A program made the translations under genes and the position numbers. Source: Stercorarius parasiticus (Eukaryota; Chordata; Aves; Charadriiformes; Stercorariidae). From it: 64,000 bases of DNA. The notes under the pieces were generated by a model that was not told the DNA's origin, did no database searches, and saw nothing but the letters and a program-made list of their open reading frames with translations. The stretch's first letter is position 1. Every line of letters starts with the position of its first letter. The stretch lies in the NCBI GenBank assembly GCA_013396915.1, contig VWZL01004332.1, positions 983,206 to 1,047,205 on the forward strand, given 5' to 3'. Shown one piece after another: positions 37,518 through 47,227 of this stretch.

Positions 37518-37566
37518 ACACGCAAAAAACCAAACAAACAAAAAAAAAACACCACCAAAAAAACCC
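37518..37566. repeat. A/C-rich expansion inside the CR1 3' region
   Basis: ACACACGCAAAAAACCAAAC, an A10 run and ACCACCAAAAAAACCCCC sit between the CR1 terminal segment and the body of its 3' untranslated region. It looks like expansion of a short A/C-rich stretch native to the element. Confidence 0.8.
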
Positions 37567-37582
37567 CCTACAATCTCTGACA

Positions 37583-38455
37583 CTAGAGCATGCCCTGAAG
37601 TGCCAAATCTACACGTTTCTTAAATACCTCTAGGGATGGTGACTCAACCACCTCCCTGGGCAGGCTGCTCCAGTGCCTGACCACTCTTTCAGTAAAGGAA
37701 TTCTTCCTAAGATCTAATCTAAAGCTCCCCTGCCACAACTTCAGACCATTTCCTCTGGTCCTGTCACTATTCACCTGGGAGAAGAGGCCAACACCCACCT
37801 CTCTGCAGCCTCCTTTCAGGGAGTTGTAGAGGGCAGTGAGGTCTCCCCTCAGCCTCCTCTTCTCCAAACTAAACACGCCCAGTTCCCTCGGCCTCTCCTC
37901 AGGCGACGTGGTCTCCAGACCCCTCACCAGCTTGGTAGCTCTCCTCTGGAACCGCTCCAGCACTTCAAAGTCCCTCTTGTACAGAGGGGCCCAGAACTGA
38001 ACACAGTACTCGAGGTGAGGCCTCACCAGTGCCGAGTACAGAGGCACGATCACTTCCCTACTCCTGCTGGCCACGCTATTCCTGATCCAAGCCAGAATGC
38101 TGTTGGCCGCCTTGGCCACCTGGGCGCACTGCTGGCTCATGTTAAGCTGGTTGTCCACCAGCACCCCCAGGTGCTTTTCTGCTGGGCAGCTTTCTAGCCA
38201 CTCTTCCCCAAGCCTGTAGCGTTGCTTGGGGTTGTTGTGACCGAAATGCAGGACCCGGCACTTGGCCTTATTAAACCTCATACAAATGGCCTTGGCCCAT
38301 CGATCCAGCCTGTCCAGGTCCCCCTGTAGAGCCTTCCTACCCTCAAGCAGATCAACACTCCCACCTAGTTTGGTGTCGTCTGCGAACTTACTGAGGGTGC
38401 ACTCAATCACCTCATCCAGATCATTGATAAAGATATTGAATAGACTTATGTGTGT
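37583..38455 (-). pseudogene. CR1 ORF2 reverse transcriptase C-terminal remnant (open)
   Basis: This frame is open for about 290 codons, from the deletion junction to its natural stop. It starts in the palm with [10 protein letters not shown], carries the catalytic-site motif C as [10 protein letters not shown], then the conserved C-terminal blocks [68 protein letters not shown] and [19 protein letters not shown]. An in-frame TAG at 38456-38458 bounds it upstream because the junction is out of frame. Without the fingers and motifs A and B it cannot be an active polymerase. The long frame reflects relative youth of the insertion rather than a host gene. Confidence 0.9.
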
Positions 38456-41400
38456 CTAGGTGCAGAAGCAGATCATTGACTACTTCCTCCTGGATTATGG
38501 ATGGGTTGCTCTGCTCTCCATCTTTATCTTCCAGCTCCGGAGGCTAAACACCCTGGGGCTAGCTGGTCTGACTATTGAAGATGGAGGCAAAGAAGGCATT
38601 AAGTACCTCAGCCTTCTCCTCATCCTGGGTTGCAGCTTTCCCCCCCACATCCAGCAAGGGATGGAGATTCTCCCTGGCTCTCTTTTTGTTGATGTATTTA
38701 TAAAAACTTTTTTTGTTGTCCTTGATGTTAGTGGCCAAGTTGAGCTCCAGCTGGGCTTTTGCCTTCCAAATTTTCTCTCTGTATAACCTGACGAGATCTC
38801 TGTACTCGAAATATCTAAGTTGAAGAACTGTTAAGTGGCTTTTCTCATCATAAAAAGGCATTTTTAATGTTTTTTGACATCCTGTGTTGGAATGATACAC
38901 AGATTACACCAGATTTAATACTGGACACAGTTAAAATAGTACCATGTGTAAAGAAAAACACAAAAAATCCCCACAAGACGGAGATTGTTTAGGCCACTTA
39001 AATCATTCATGCACTTCTTTGATATAGACATACAGATAGCAATAATAGCATCACTTGGTGCTGTCATACCTGTCTATATATTCGATACAGATTACACATT
39101 GGCTTGTCTAGTCCAGTTCGTCACCCAGCCGACCAAACATCTGCACTTCTTTAGGGGAGAAAATTCTCTAATTTAATAGGCTGCAGCAGAGGGATGGGCT
39201 TGTAATCCTCAGACTCTGAATTTTGTCTGCTGGCTAAGAAATTTATGTATTGCTTATACCTTGTTACAAGGTAGACTTAGGGGTTTCACATCTGCTTATC
39301 TGTACATTTTTTTCTATTATGTTTAAAAGTGTCATGAAGCTAAAGCATTGATTACATCACAAATTGTATGTGTGGAAAAATGTACTAAAAGTCTTTAGAT
39401 TGTTGCAACTTCTAAAATCACTTTTTGAAACAAAAGTCACTTTCAGTTTGTTTAAAACTGGGGGACACTGACAGTTTGAACTGAGTTTTTCTGTGCAGAA
39501 CATTTGCTGTGTTTACCACCCAAGTTTAAAGTTGTAACAACAGATGAAGCATGAATGCAGTCTTTAAAATGTCTTTCATTACATAGTGTTGGTGCAGTAG
39601 CAGTGTACTATTTATCTCCTGAACTCTGAGAGAATTTGGAAAAGGTAATCTGTGATTTTTCTAATGAAGTGGAATATTTTAATGCATAAGTGCAAAAAGA
39701 CAAATTAAAGATGTAAAAGCAATAATATAATAGTAAATGTTATGGAAAACTAGATTTGTGTGTTATTTTTCTAGTTTTCACTGTGTTTAATGTTAAACTA
39801 TTGTTCAACAATAGTGCTGTTATCATTGTGTGTGGCAGGATGATAATTTGTGCAATTTGCAGAAATCTTTGACGAGGTGTCTACTCTAAACAAGTGATAG
39901 AAATTTTCAAAAATCTTGGCAACTTGTCACTTAGTTTTTCAGCAGTCTAATATTATCTCTAAAGGATATCCACTGTGCTTAGTCTGAAACACTGAGAAAA
40001 CAACTAGGAGGAATACGGTGGTTTTATAAGGAGGGGCCAGGTCAAGGAGTTCTTTTAATATCAGAACCTTCATTTGCTTCCATGTAGCACTCTGCTTAGA
40101 GTGGTGAGGCAAAGTGATTATTGCTCTGAAATTAAATAAGGGTGCCTAATGTATTCTGATACGTTAAGAATAAAAAATCTCTACCAAATTTCAGTGACTA
40201 AAAATTACAACAAAATATGTCAAACTTGTAATATACGTGCAAATACTAAATGTCATGTAGTCTTTAATAACAAGGAAATAGAAAGAATCGATTTTAACTA
40301 TAGTATTTGGATTCCAGTTAAATAATTAAATAATTTTAGGAGTATATTTAAGACAACCCCTAATTAGAAAAACCTGTCTGCCTACACTGTGATTTATTTT
40401 ATTTGAGTTCTGTTATTTTCAATTGTACAGAATATATTTTGATTGATGGGGCTTGAAAAGTTTGAAATTATTTTTATAACAAAACTTAGATACTTAATAA
40501 CTCTTTATGTCCTTAGGTCTTTTTCTCAACATTTGATTTAGTTGGTAGTCCACTCAGATGATCGAAATTGGAAGAATCCCTCTATTGTAAATCCTATGCA
40601 TTGGGAAATTTATGATGGTACTTGGTACTATGATATGACACTACTATTTGCTTATTTCTTTAACCTCATATTCAAATACTTCACTGTATTCAGAGAGTTA
40701 TATTAGAAGCTCTAAAAGCAAAATGATCAGAATTTTGTCAGAATTATTGCATTGCCAGAAGTATTGCAGATTTGTGCTCAAAAAAAATTCTTGAGTCATC
40801 AAGTTCTACTGCCTTGTGTTAGCACAAAGTTATCCTCTCTCTACTAATCTAAGTTCCCATCAAATATCTAATGACAATACTTCCCTGGTCATACTTTCCA
40901 AGTTTTCCAACATCTCGTTTACTTGGCTGCAAGAAGTGTAATTCTAACATTTAATTCTTTTGTTTCTATCCGTTCATACTTTTGATATAATTTTTTCACT
41001 GTGAGTCCCCATATTTGTTACATTTTATCTTCTTCAGTGTCATATTTTTTTAAGCTGCATAATACAATTTTTATATTGTTTCTCTTTTATCACTCATCTC
41101 TTTTTCTCTTTAAAAAATTTCATTTAACTTTTTTTTTTTTCAAATTGCATATATATTGAAACGCACTAAAAAATGCCAGCTGGATTTTTTTGGTGAAGCT
41201 GGATGACTTTAAAAGTTCTCGTCCATGTTGTAGACTGCACATGAAGGCTTCAAGAAGTTTGAACATTTGTAAACATTTGAAATACTGTTCCTTGTCTTAA
41301 GTGGATATGGACATGGGGTCAATGTCAAGAGAAGGGAAGATGTCATGAAGGCAAGGTGGCTGTTTGGACTTGCTAGAGTCAAACTTCTTGATGGCTTAGT

Positions 41401-41890
41401 AAAGACTAATAAGTAATCGCTATACGAGGAAAAGCCTAAGCTTATTCCTCTGGGGTTGTTCATGTGCTCATTCATTTTGGTCTGCTGACAGAGCTGCACC
41501 CACATCACTGAGCCCTGTAGATCCTGAGAGACCTTTGCAAGGCTTGTGGCCAATTGCACAATAACACTTGTCACAATTGGCCCCTATTGCTTTTTGATCC
41601 CATCCGCTTCTCAGGGGTAGGGAAAGGAAAATGATCCTTCCAACTGAAAGGAATTCATTAAAACATACAAATGTAATCTCTGCTCTAATTCTGTGATTAT
41701 TTTCTTTAACTGCATGCAGGGCAGCTGATACTGGAAGCATGTGAAACACACATGCATTTCTTCCTGTTTGGACTGATATCGAGAACCTGTGCAATTTCTA
41801 GTATATGCTAGAAGCATAGAATCATTTAGGTTAGAAGAGACCTTTAAGATCATCAAGTCCAACTGTTAACCTAGTACTGCCAGGTTACCA

Positions 41891-42473
41891 CTAAACCGTG
41901 TGCCTAAGCACCACATCTCCACATCTTTTAAACACCTCCAGGGATGGTGACTCAACTACTTCCCTGGTCATCCTGTTCCAATGCTTGATAACCCTTTCAA
42001 TGAAGATATTTTTCCTAATACCCAGTCTAAACCTTCCGTGGTGCAACTTCAGGCTGTTTCCTCTTGTCCTGTAATTTGTTACTTGGGAGAAGATACCAAT
42101 CCCCCACCTCGTTACAACCACCTTTCAGGCAGTTGTAGAGAGTGATAAGGTCTCCCCTCAGCCTCCTTTTCTCCAGACTAAACAACCCCAGCTCCCTGAG
42201 CCACTCCTCATAAGGCTTGTTCTCCAGACCCCTCATCAGCTGCTTTGCCCTTGTCTGAACGCGCTTCAGCACCTCAATGTCTTTCTTGTAGTGAGGATCC
42301 CAAAACTGAACACAGTGTTTGAGGCGGGGCCTCAGCAGTGCTGAGTACAGGAGGACAATCACTTTGCTAGTCCTGCTGGCTACGCTGTTTCTGATACAGG
42401 CCAGGATGCTGTGGGCCTTCTTGGCCACCTGGGAACACTGCTGGCTCATATTCAGCCGGCAGTTGACCAACAC
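41891..42473 (-). pseudogene. CR1 ORF2 reverse transcriptase C-terminal remnant, frameshifted
   Basis: Two overlapping frames together cover the C-terminal half: 42473-42027 ([18 protein letters not shown], then [15 protein letters not shown]) and 42121-41891 ([17 protein letters not shown], then [12 protein letters not shown]). The switch falls at about 42100-42121, where a C5 run (42101-42105) is the likely site of a 1-base indel. The catalytic FADD motif is absent because it lies in the deleted segment. Confidence 0.88.
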
Positions 42474-43096
42474 CCTCAGGTCTTTTTCTGCTGGGCAGCT
42501 TTCCAGCTACTCTTCCCCAAGCCTGTAGCATTGCATGGGGTTGTTGTGACCGGGCTCAAAAATATCAAATGTCGAGCCCTCCTCTTGTTGTTTGTATATT
42601 TATAGAATTATTTTTTTTATTGCCTTTTATGGCAATAGACAGATTAAGTTCTAGTTGGGCTTTGGCCCTTCTAATTTGCTCCCTGCATAACCTCATGACC
42701 TCTTCTTAGTCCTCCTGAGTGGCCTGCCCCTTCTTCCAAAGGTCATAAACTCTCTTTTTTCCTCTGACTTCCATCCAAAGCTCTCTGTTCAGCCAGGCTG
42801 GTTGTCTTCCCTGCAGGCTCGTTTTGTGGCACATGGGGACAGCCTGCTCCTGTACCTTTATGATTTCTTTCTTGAAGAACGTCCAGCCTTCCTGGACTCC
42901 TTTGCCCTTCAGGACAGCATCCCAAGGGACTCTGTCAGCCAGGCTCCTAAACAGGCTAAAGTCCCCTCCAGAAGTTCAAGGTAGCAGTACTGCTGAGCCC
43001 CCTCCTTACTTCTCCAGGAATCAAAAACTGTGTCATTTTGTGGTCACTGTGCCCAAGACACAGCCTCCAACCATCACATCACCAGTCCTTCTGTGT

Positions 43097-43430
43097 TCAC
43101 AAACAACAGGTCCACTCACCAGCTGTGTCAGGAAGTTCTTCCACACATTCCAGGAACCTACCAGAGTGTTTTCTTTCTCCGGGATTGTAGTTCCAGCAGA
43201 CATCTGGTAAGTTGAAGTCCCCCATGAGAACAAGGGCTAGTGATTGTGAGACTTCTCCCCGCTGTTTATAGAATATTTCATCTGCCTCTTCATCCTGGTT
43301 GGGGGGTCTGTAACAGACTCCCACCATGATATCTGCCTTGTTAGCCTTCCCCCTCCGAATCTTGCCCATGAATGCTCAACCCTATCATCACCATCATTAA
43401 GCTCTTGACAATCAAAACACTCCCTAACAT
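43097..43430 (-). pseudogene. CR1 ORF2 APE-type endonuclease C-terminal remnant
   Basis: The frame 43369-43097 contains KANKADIMVGVCYRPPNQDE and GDFNLPDVCWNYN, the conserved strand and GDFN motif of apurinic-type retrotransposon endonucleases. A second frame upstream (43449-43237) carries ECFDCQELNDGDDRVEHSW, so a frameshift lies near 43360-43370. The N-terminal half of the nuclease is missing. Confidence 0.85.
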
Positions 43431-43963
43431 ACTTGAGTTTTATGTACATGCTGCTTTATTTCCATTCCAGTCTTGATTTCACATCTTCAATGGAATTTAT
43501 TTAAATATTACAGCTTATGTATTATCCAGTTTGTTAACAGCTGGAACACGATATCAGTTCCAGCTCCTGTATTCCACCTTTTTTCTAGCTTGACAAATGT
43601 ATAAATATTTTCAGCCTGTTTACTTGCCACTCTTAATATTAGAGGAGGAAGGCAGAATTAAAAGTAAGCCCTTAAAAAGATTCTTAAAATTAAAAGCTTA
43701 TACAGTCACATTGTGTTTTCAATTCCTGATTAGCATTAAAAATTTATTATGTTTCTGAGTTGGCAGAAAGTTTTCCTGTTATGCTGAGTTCATCTAGATC
43801 TTGCTGCTTGCTGTGGTGAAACTAAATTGGGCTTGATTCTTTCAATTATCAAAGCTGAGGTAACTGCTTTAAGATGCAAATGCAAGTAATAGGTACTGCA
43901 CTGATATTCTTGAGTAGGAAATGACAACATCAAGACAGGATGTGTTAGTGACTCACTGAGAGA

Positions 43964-44032
43964 ATACGTATGTGTGTATATATAAACATATTAGAAGAAC
44001 ATCTGTGTGTATATGTATATATTACATACATA
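43964..44032. repeat. Degenerate TG/TA microsatellite
   Basis: Two clusters of TG and TA dinucleotides (GTATGTGTGTATATATAAAC and TGTGTGTATATGTATATATT) lie around a short non-repeat spacer. Confidence 0.8.
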
Positions 44033-44067
44033 AGGAATATATCTGTGGCTTAAGGCTGCAAACTGGG

Positions 44068-44166
44068 GCCAACTCTGCCACTGATGTGTACCATGCAACT
44101 TCAAACACTGATCTTCCTTGGCCATAGTTTCCTGTTTGTAAGTGCAAAGAATTGCTGACTTCCACC
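44068..44166 (+). mobile_element. MIR-like SINE relic (sense)
   Basis: CCAACTCTGCCACTGATGTG, CATGCAACTTCAAACACTGA, GGCCATAGTTTCCTGTTTGT and the following CAAAGAATTGCTGACTTCCACC are colinear with the MIR blocks CCAGCTCTGCCACTTAC, GACCTTGGGCAAGTCAC, GCCTCAGTTTCCTCATCTGT and GATAATAATACCTACC. It lies 640 bases beyond the CR1 copy. Confidence 0.68.
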
Positions 44167-46234
44167 TTCAGCTTTGTTTTCTTGCTTGTCAAGGCTGTAA
44201 AATGTTTAGGGGGGGAAGGTTAATGTAATGTAGGACCTAGTAAAGTATGGCTTCCACATGGCTAAATAATGCAACCTATGCTAAGAAACTTCTAGCCTAA
44301 AAAATTATGGACTAATGTATAGAAGGATAGTCTGAAGTGGATATTTCATCCTAGTCTCTTCATTAGCTAGCAGAACTTACTTGGATAGGAATAAAAACCA
44401 AGCATCTCCCATATGAAAGAGTATATTTAATGGCTGAAAGTCTATTTTACTTCAAAGTTCACTGTTTGCACATGGTGCCATGTGGGAACTGGACATTTTT
44501 CCATTCCCTTTTAAATAAGTTAAACTGAGAAGAATTTATTAGTGTCATCATGTGCCTAAAATGTCTGAAATCTTTGAAGACTTTGTGCCTTCAAGTATAG
44601 ACTCGTGGCAAAACTCATTCGCACCTTACTTTGTAGTCATGTCTGAACATGCCCAAATATTCAGAAGAATCTCAGCTTGTCAAAATGATATAAACTATTT
44701 TAGATTTTTTTTCCTGTAAATTAGAAGGAACACCAACATATATCTGATTTCATTCCAAGCAAAATGTAAGGTGTGATGATATAAAGAGGATAGACTTAGT
44801 CTGTGAGGTACCTGGTAATATCCCTCATCTTTAGTCTTCAATACATTATGTTCATGTTAAGTATCATTTATCAAGCTGGAGTGACTCCAACTAAGCTGTA
44901 GTTTAGCTCAGTTCATTTAACCATTTTGGAGGTAGCTGGCAAATGAAGAAAGAGGAAAAATCCTGAGAAGTTTTCCTGTACAAAGAAAATCCTATTTTTG
45001 TCCAGTTTTTATGAAAAAATATCACCCTTGTGAGACAAAACAAAGATGCCTGGGAAAGTGTAGCCAGCGGTACAACTCATACTGGGATTTATACAGGAGT
45101 CCTATTAAATTCATGTTGATTGTAGTCTGATTAGTGTTGTTTGTATCTCTAATGCCATGTTCACCCCTTTCCTTTCCTCAAAATGTTATGAATGATATGA
45201 AATAGAAATAAATCTTAATTAATATCCCTGGATGTAAGGAATTGATGTTGAGTTAACTTACTTGACATTTAGTTTAATTTAATTATGGGAAGTCTCTCTT
45301 GGTAACTATCAGAGAGTGTACATTGTTGCCTCATTATCTTGCTGTGATAGTATGTGGCTGTTGTTTTATTTCTATTTGCTCATTCTCTTGATGCTTGTTT
45401 ACTCATGGCCCTCAGGGAAAACTGTATTAAATAATTCTGCAATCATTTTTCTAGAAGCAAGAAAAATCTTAGTTTTTTCATGTCTTCAATGCTGATAAAA
45501 GCCCGTGAAATTGAGCTACTTTATAGTATGACTTCAGCATAGCAGGAATATATTGGTGTGAAGTTGATTTGGAAATCACACCTTAAATTCTTATGAAATA
45601 AGGATTTTTAGAAATAACATCCTGGAAGTTGGTATTTTCATGTAATATATATAAAATGGCATTTGAACTTTTTTTGCAAGTCACTAAACCATAGTGCTTT
45701 AGAGTTCCATGAGGAAGCTACAGCACTGTTCAACAGCCCCGTGTGAGTGGCATGACATGGGAACAGAAAGCTGTAGCTGATGAAAAAACTAAAGTTGCAT
45801 TAGTCCCCATATAAGTAATCTGTACCTGTGTACCTCTGTAAGTTGCTGTTGGCCTGCTGTAACTGCTGTCATTCCTGTATTTTCTGTTGGGTTGCAACAC
45901 AGAACAAAAAATTTCAATGACTGGGAGATGGTTGCCTGGTATTCCAAGGTGACTCATAAACTGATTAAACAGAGAAACATTTGGGTTTCCAGTTACTGCA
46001 GCTAAAATTCACATCAGTCTTTCATGATGTAAATGACATGGGTTGTTAAAGAATCTTCTGTTTTTCAAGTGAATAGTACCACATCATTACAGAACAATCA
46101 GAGGCACTCAAACCTCAGCATTTGCTACACACACATCTATATCATACAGAATATATTTACTGTATTAAGATGAATATTTTTAATTTCATGATCCTTTCAA
46201 GAGCTGAGGATCTGCTCTTCCTCGCGTCTTGTGG

Positions 46235-46305
46235 CACTGTAAATCTGAATTAGTATAATTGATTTCAGTGGAGTTCCAGCTGTGTAAAACTAGGTCAATA
46301 TTAGA
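46235..46305. repeat. Possible ancient amniote interspersed element (unnamed)
   Basis: CACTGTAAATCTGAATTAGT, AATTGATTTCAGTGGAGTT and CCAGCTGTGTAAAAC resemble the TGTAAATC...ATTGACTTCAGTGGAGTTACTCC...GTGTAA palindromic element I recall as frequent in turtles, crocodiles and birds. The inverted TGTAAA/TTACAC logic is degraded here. Confidence 0.4.
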
Positions 46306-46990
46306 ATATGACCAAAATAATAAAATAAAAAGATCCATATATCTAGAAAAGTTCAGTGTCTGCAGCACATCTGAACAAAGAGCTTGTGGCTTGAATTCAG
46401 ATATGAAATTTAGGAAACCAAACATATTTATCAGTTTTCTTCGGAGGAACTGAAGCTTCTTACTTTGCTGACCAGAACATCACCTGTGGCTCATTTACTT
46501 TAGCACTTTCTTGGATGTATTGAACCAGGCTTGATCTACAGTAGGCAACTTGTATGAAAATGTGATTTAGAGGCAGATCAAGAAATGTGGCAGATGATAA
46601 CATTAATTTGGGGAAGCTAAGACTGAATGCTTGCACAGAATTGCTAGTGTTGTGTTTTTATTGAATACTTTTTGTAATTGAATAAGAAATGTAATGGTGC
46701 AGATAGAGACCAGTTTGGAATTTAATCCTGATTGTTGGAACATCTGTTACAGATAGTCATGTATAGATATTATTTTATCAGTGATCGCTTTTGTTATCCT
46801 AAGATATGTAACCCTAATTACACTTGCCCAGTAAATGAGGGAATAGGTGGTGGAAGAGAAAACAACAAAAAATATAAACAATGCAAATTAGTGCAAGAGG
46901 TGAGACCAACCTTTCTAGCAATCAGGATGTGATTGTGGACTGTGATAGAAAATTAATATTGGCTCCCAGAGACTTTTGGCGAGGTTTTAG

Positions 46991-47038
46991 ATGTGTGTGT
47001 TTGTTTTTTGGGGTTTTTTGTTTGTTTTTGTTTTTTTA
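46991..47038 (+). repeat. T/G-rich low-complexity tract
   Basis: It starts GTGTGTGTTTGTTTTTTGGG and continues with T runs broken by G. A complementary A/C-rich tract follows about 120 bases later. Confidence 0.88.
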
Positions 47039-47159
47039 ACCTGTAAAATTAAGGATGCATTTGTTCTGCTGTGGATTGCTATGATCTTTGGAGGCAAACA
47101 GAACACGTCTTTTTATACGTGTTTCTAAAATATGAAGTTCCATTTAATACAACACTCGT

Positions 47160-47227
47160 CCCCCCACCTCCAAAAAAAAAAAAAAGCCCAAAACAACCCA
47201 ACACACCCAAAACAATACCCAAACAAC
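47160..47227. repeat. A/C-rich low-complexity tract
   Basis: CCCCCCACCTCC is followed by an A14 run and AACCCAACACACCCAAAAC-type units. It is composed nearly only of A and C, and is roughly complementary in composition to 46991-47038. Confidence 0.9.

Larger units (their letters stand above)
37464..38810 (-). mobile_element. CR1 retrotransposon copy with internal deletion, antisense to KCNMA1
   Basis: The 3' terminus is at 37464-37510 (read on +: AATCATAGAATCATAATGG, then GGAAAGGACCTTTGAGATCA). It is followed by an A/C-rich expansion (37518-37566) inside the 3' untranslated region. Next comes the ORF2 reverse-transcriptase C-terminal half (37583-38440), and then the linker between endonuclease and reverse transcriptase (about 38441-38810, with REKIWKAKAQLELNLA and SFYKYINKKRARENL). 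The junction near 38438-38444 joins LDTHKS of the linker end to [10 protein letters not shown] of the reverse transcriptase palm, out of frame, so most of the catalytic core is missing. The 5' end is truncated at about 38810. The copy is non-autonomous and dead. Confidence 0.93.
41814..43430 (-). mobile_element. CR1 retrotransposon copy with internal deletion, antisense to KCNMA1
   Basis: The 3' end is at 41814 (read on +: GCATAGAATCATTTAGG, then GACCTTTAAGATCATCAAGT). Reverse transcriptase C-terminal sequence runs to about 42550. There is a rearranged junction at about 42550-42590, then the endonuclease-to-RT linker (42590-43000), and the C-terminal part of the APE-type endonuclease (43000-43430) with VGVCYRPPNQDEEADE and the catalytic-domain motif LMGDFNLPDVCW. 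Conserved upstream residues CQELNDGDDRVEHSW are in a shifted frame. The 5' end is truncated near 43430. It has the same orientation as, and lies 3 kb from, the copy at 37464-38810, but is more diverged and is missing a larger internal segment. Confidence 0.92.

Noticed and set aside
37583..38410. A 275-codon open frame on the minus strand as a host gene
   Set aside because: Its motifs ([36 protein letters not shown]) are those of the CR1 reverse transcriptase C-terminus, and it begins at an internal deletion junction.
41468..41794. Overlapping open frames of 83-121 codons next to the CR1 3' end
   Set aside because: Three mutually overlapping frames on one strand without family resemblance look like chance frames.
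42802..43210. Plus-strand open frames (60-128 codons) over the CR1 copy
   Set aside because: They are the complementary shadow of CR1 ORF2, which reads on the minus strand.
43964..44032. The TG/TA tract as a functional promoter element
   Set aside because: It is a degenerate dinucleotide repeat with no other promoter feature nearby.
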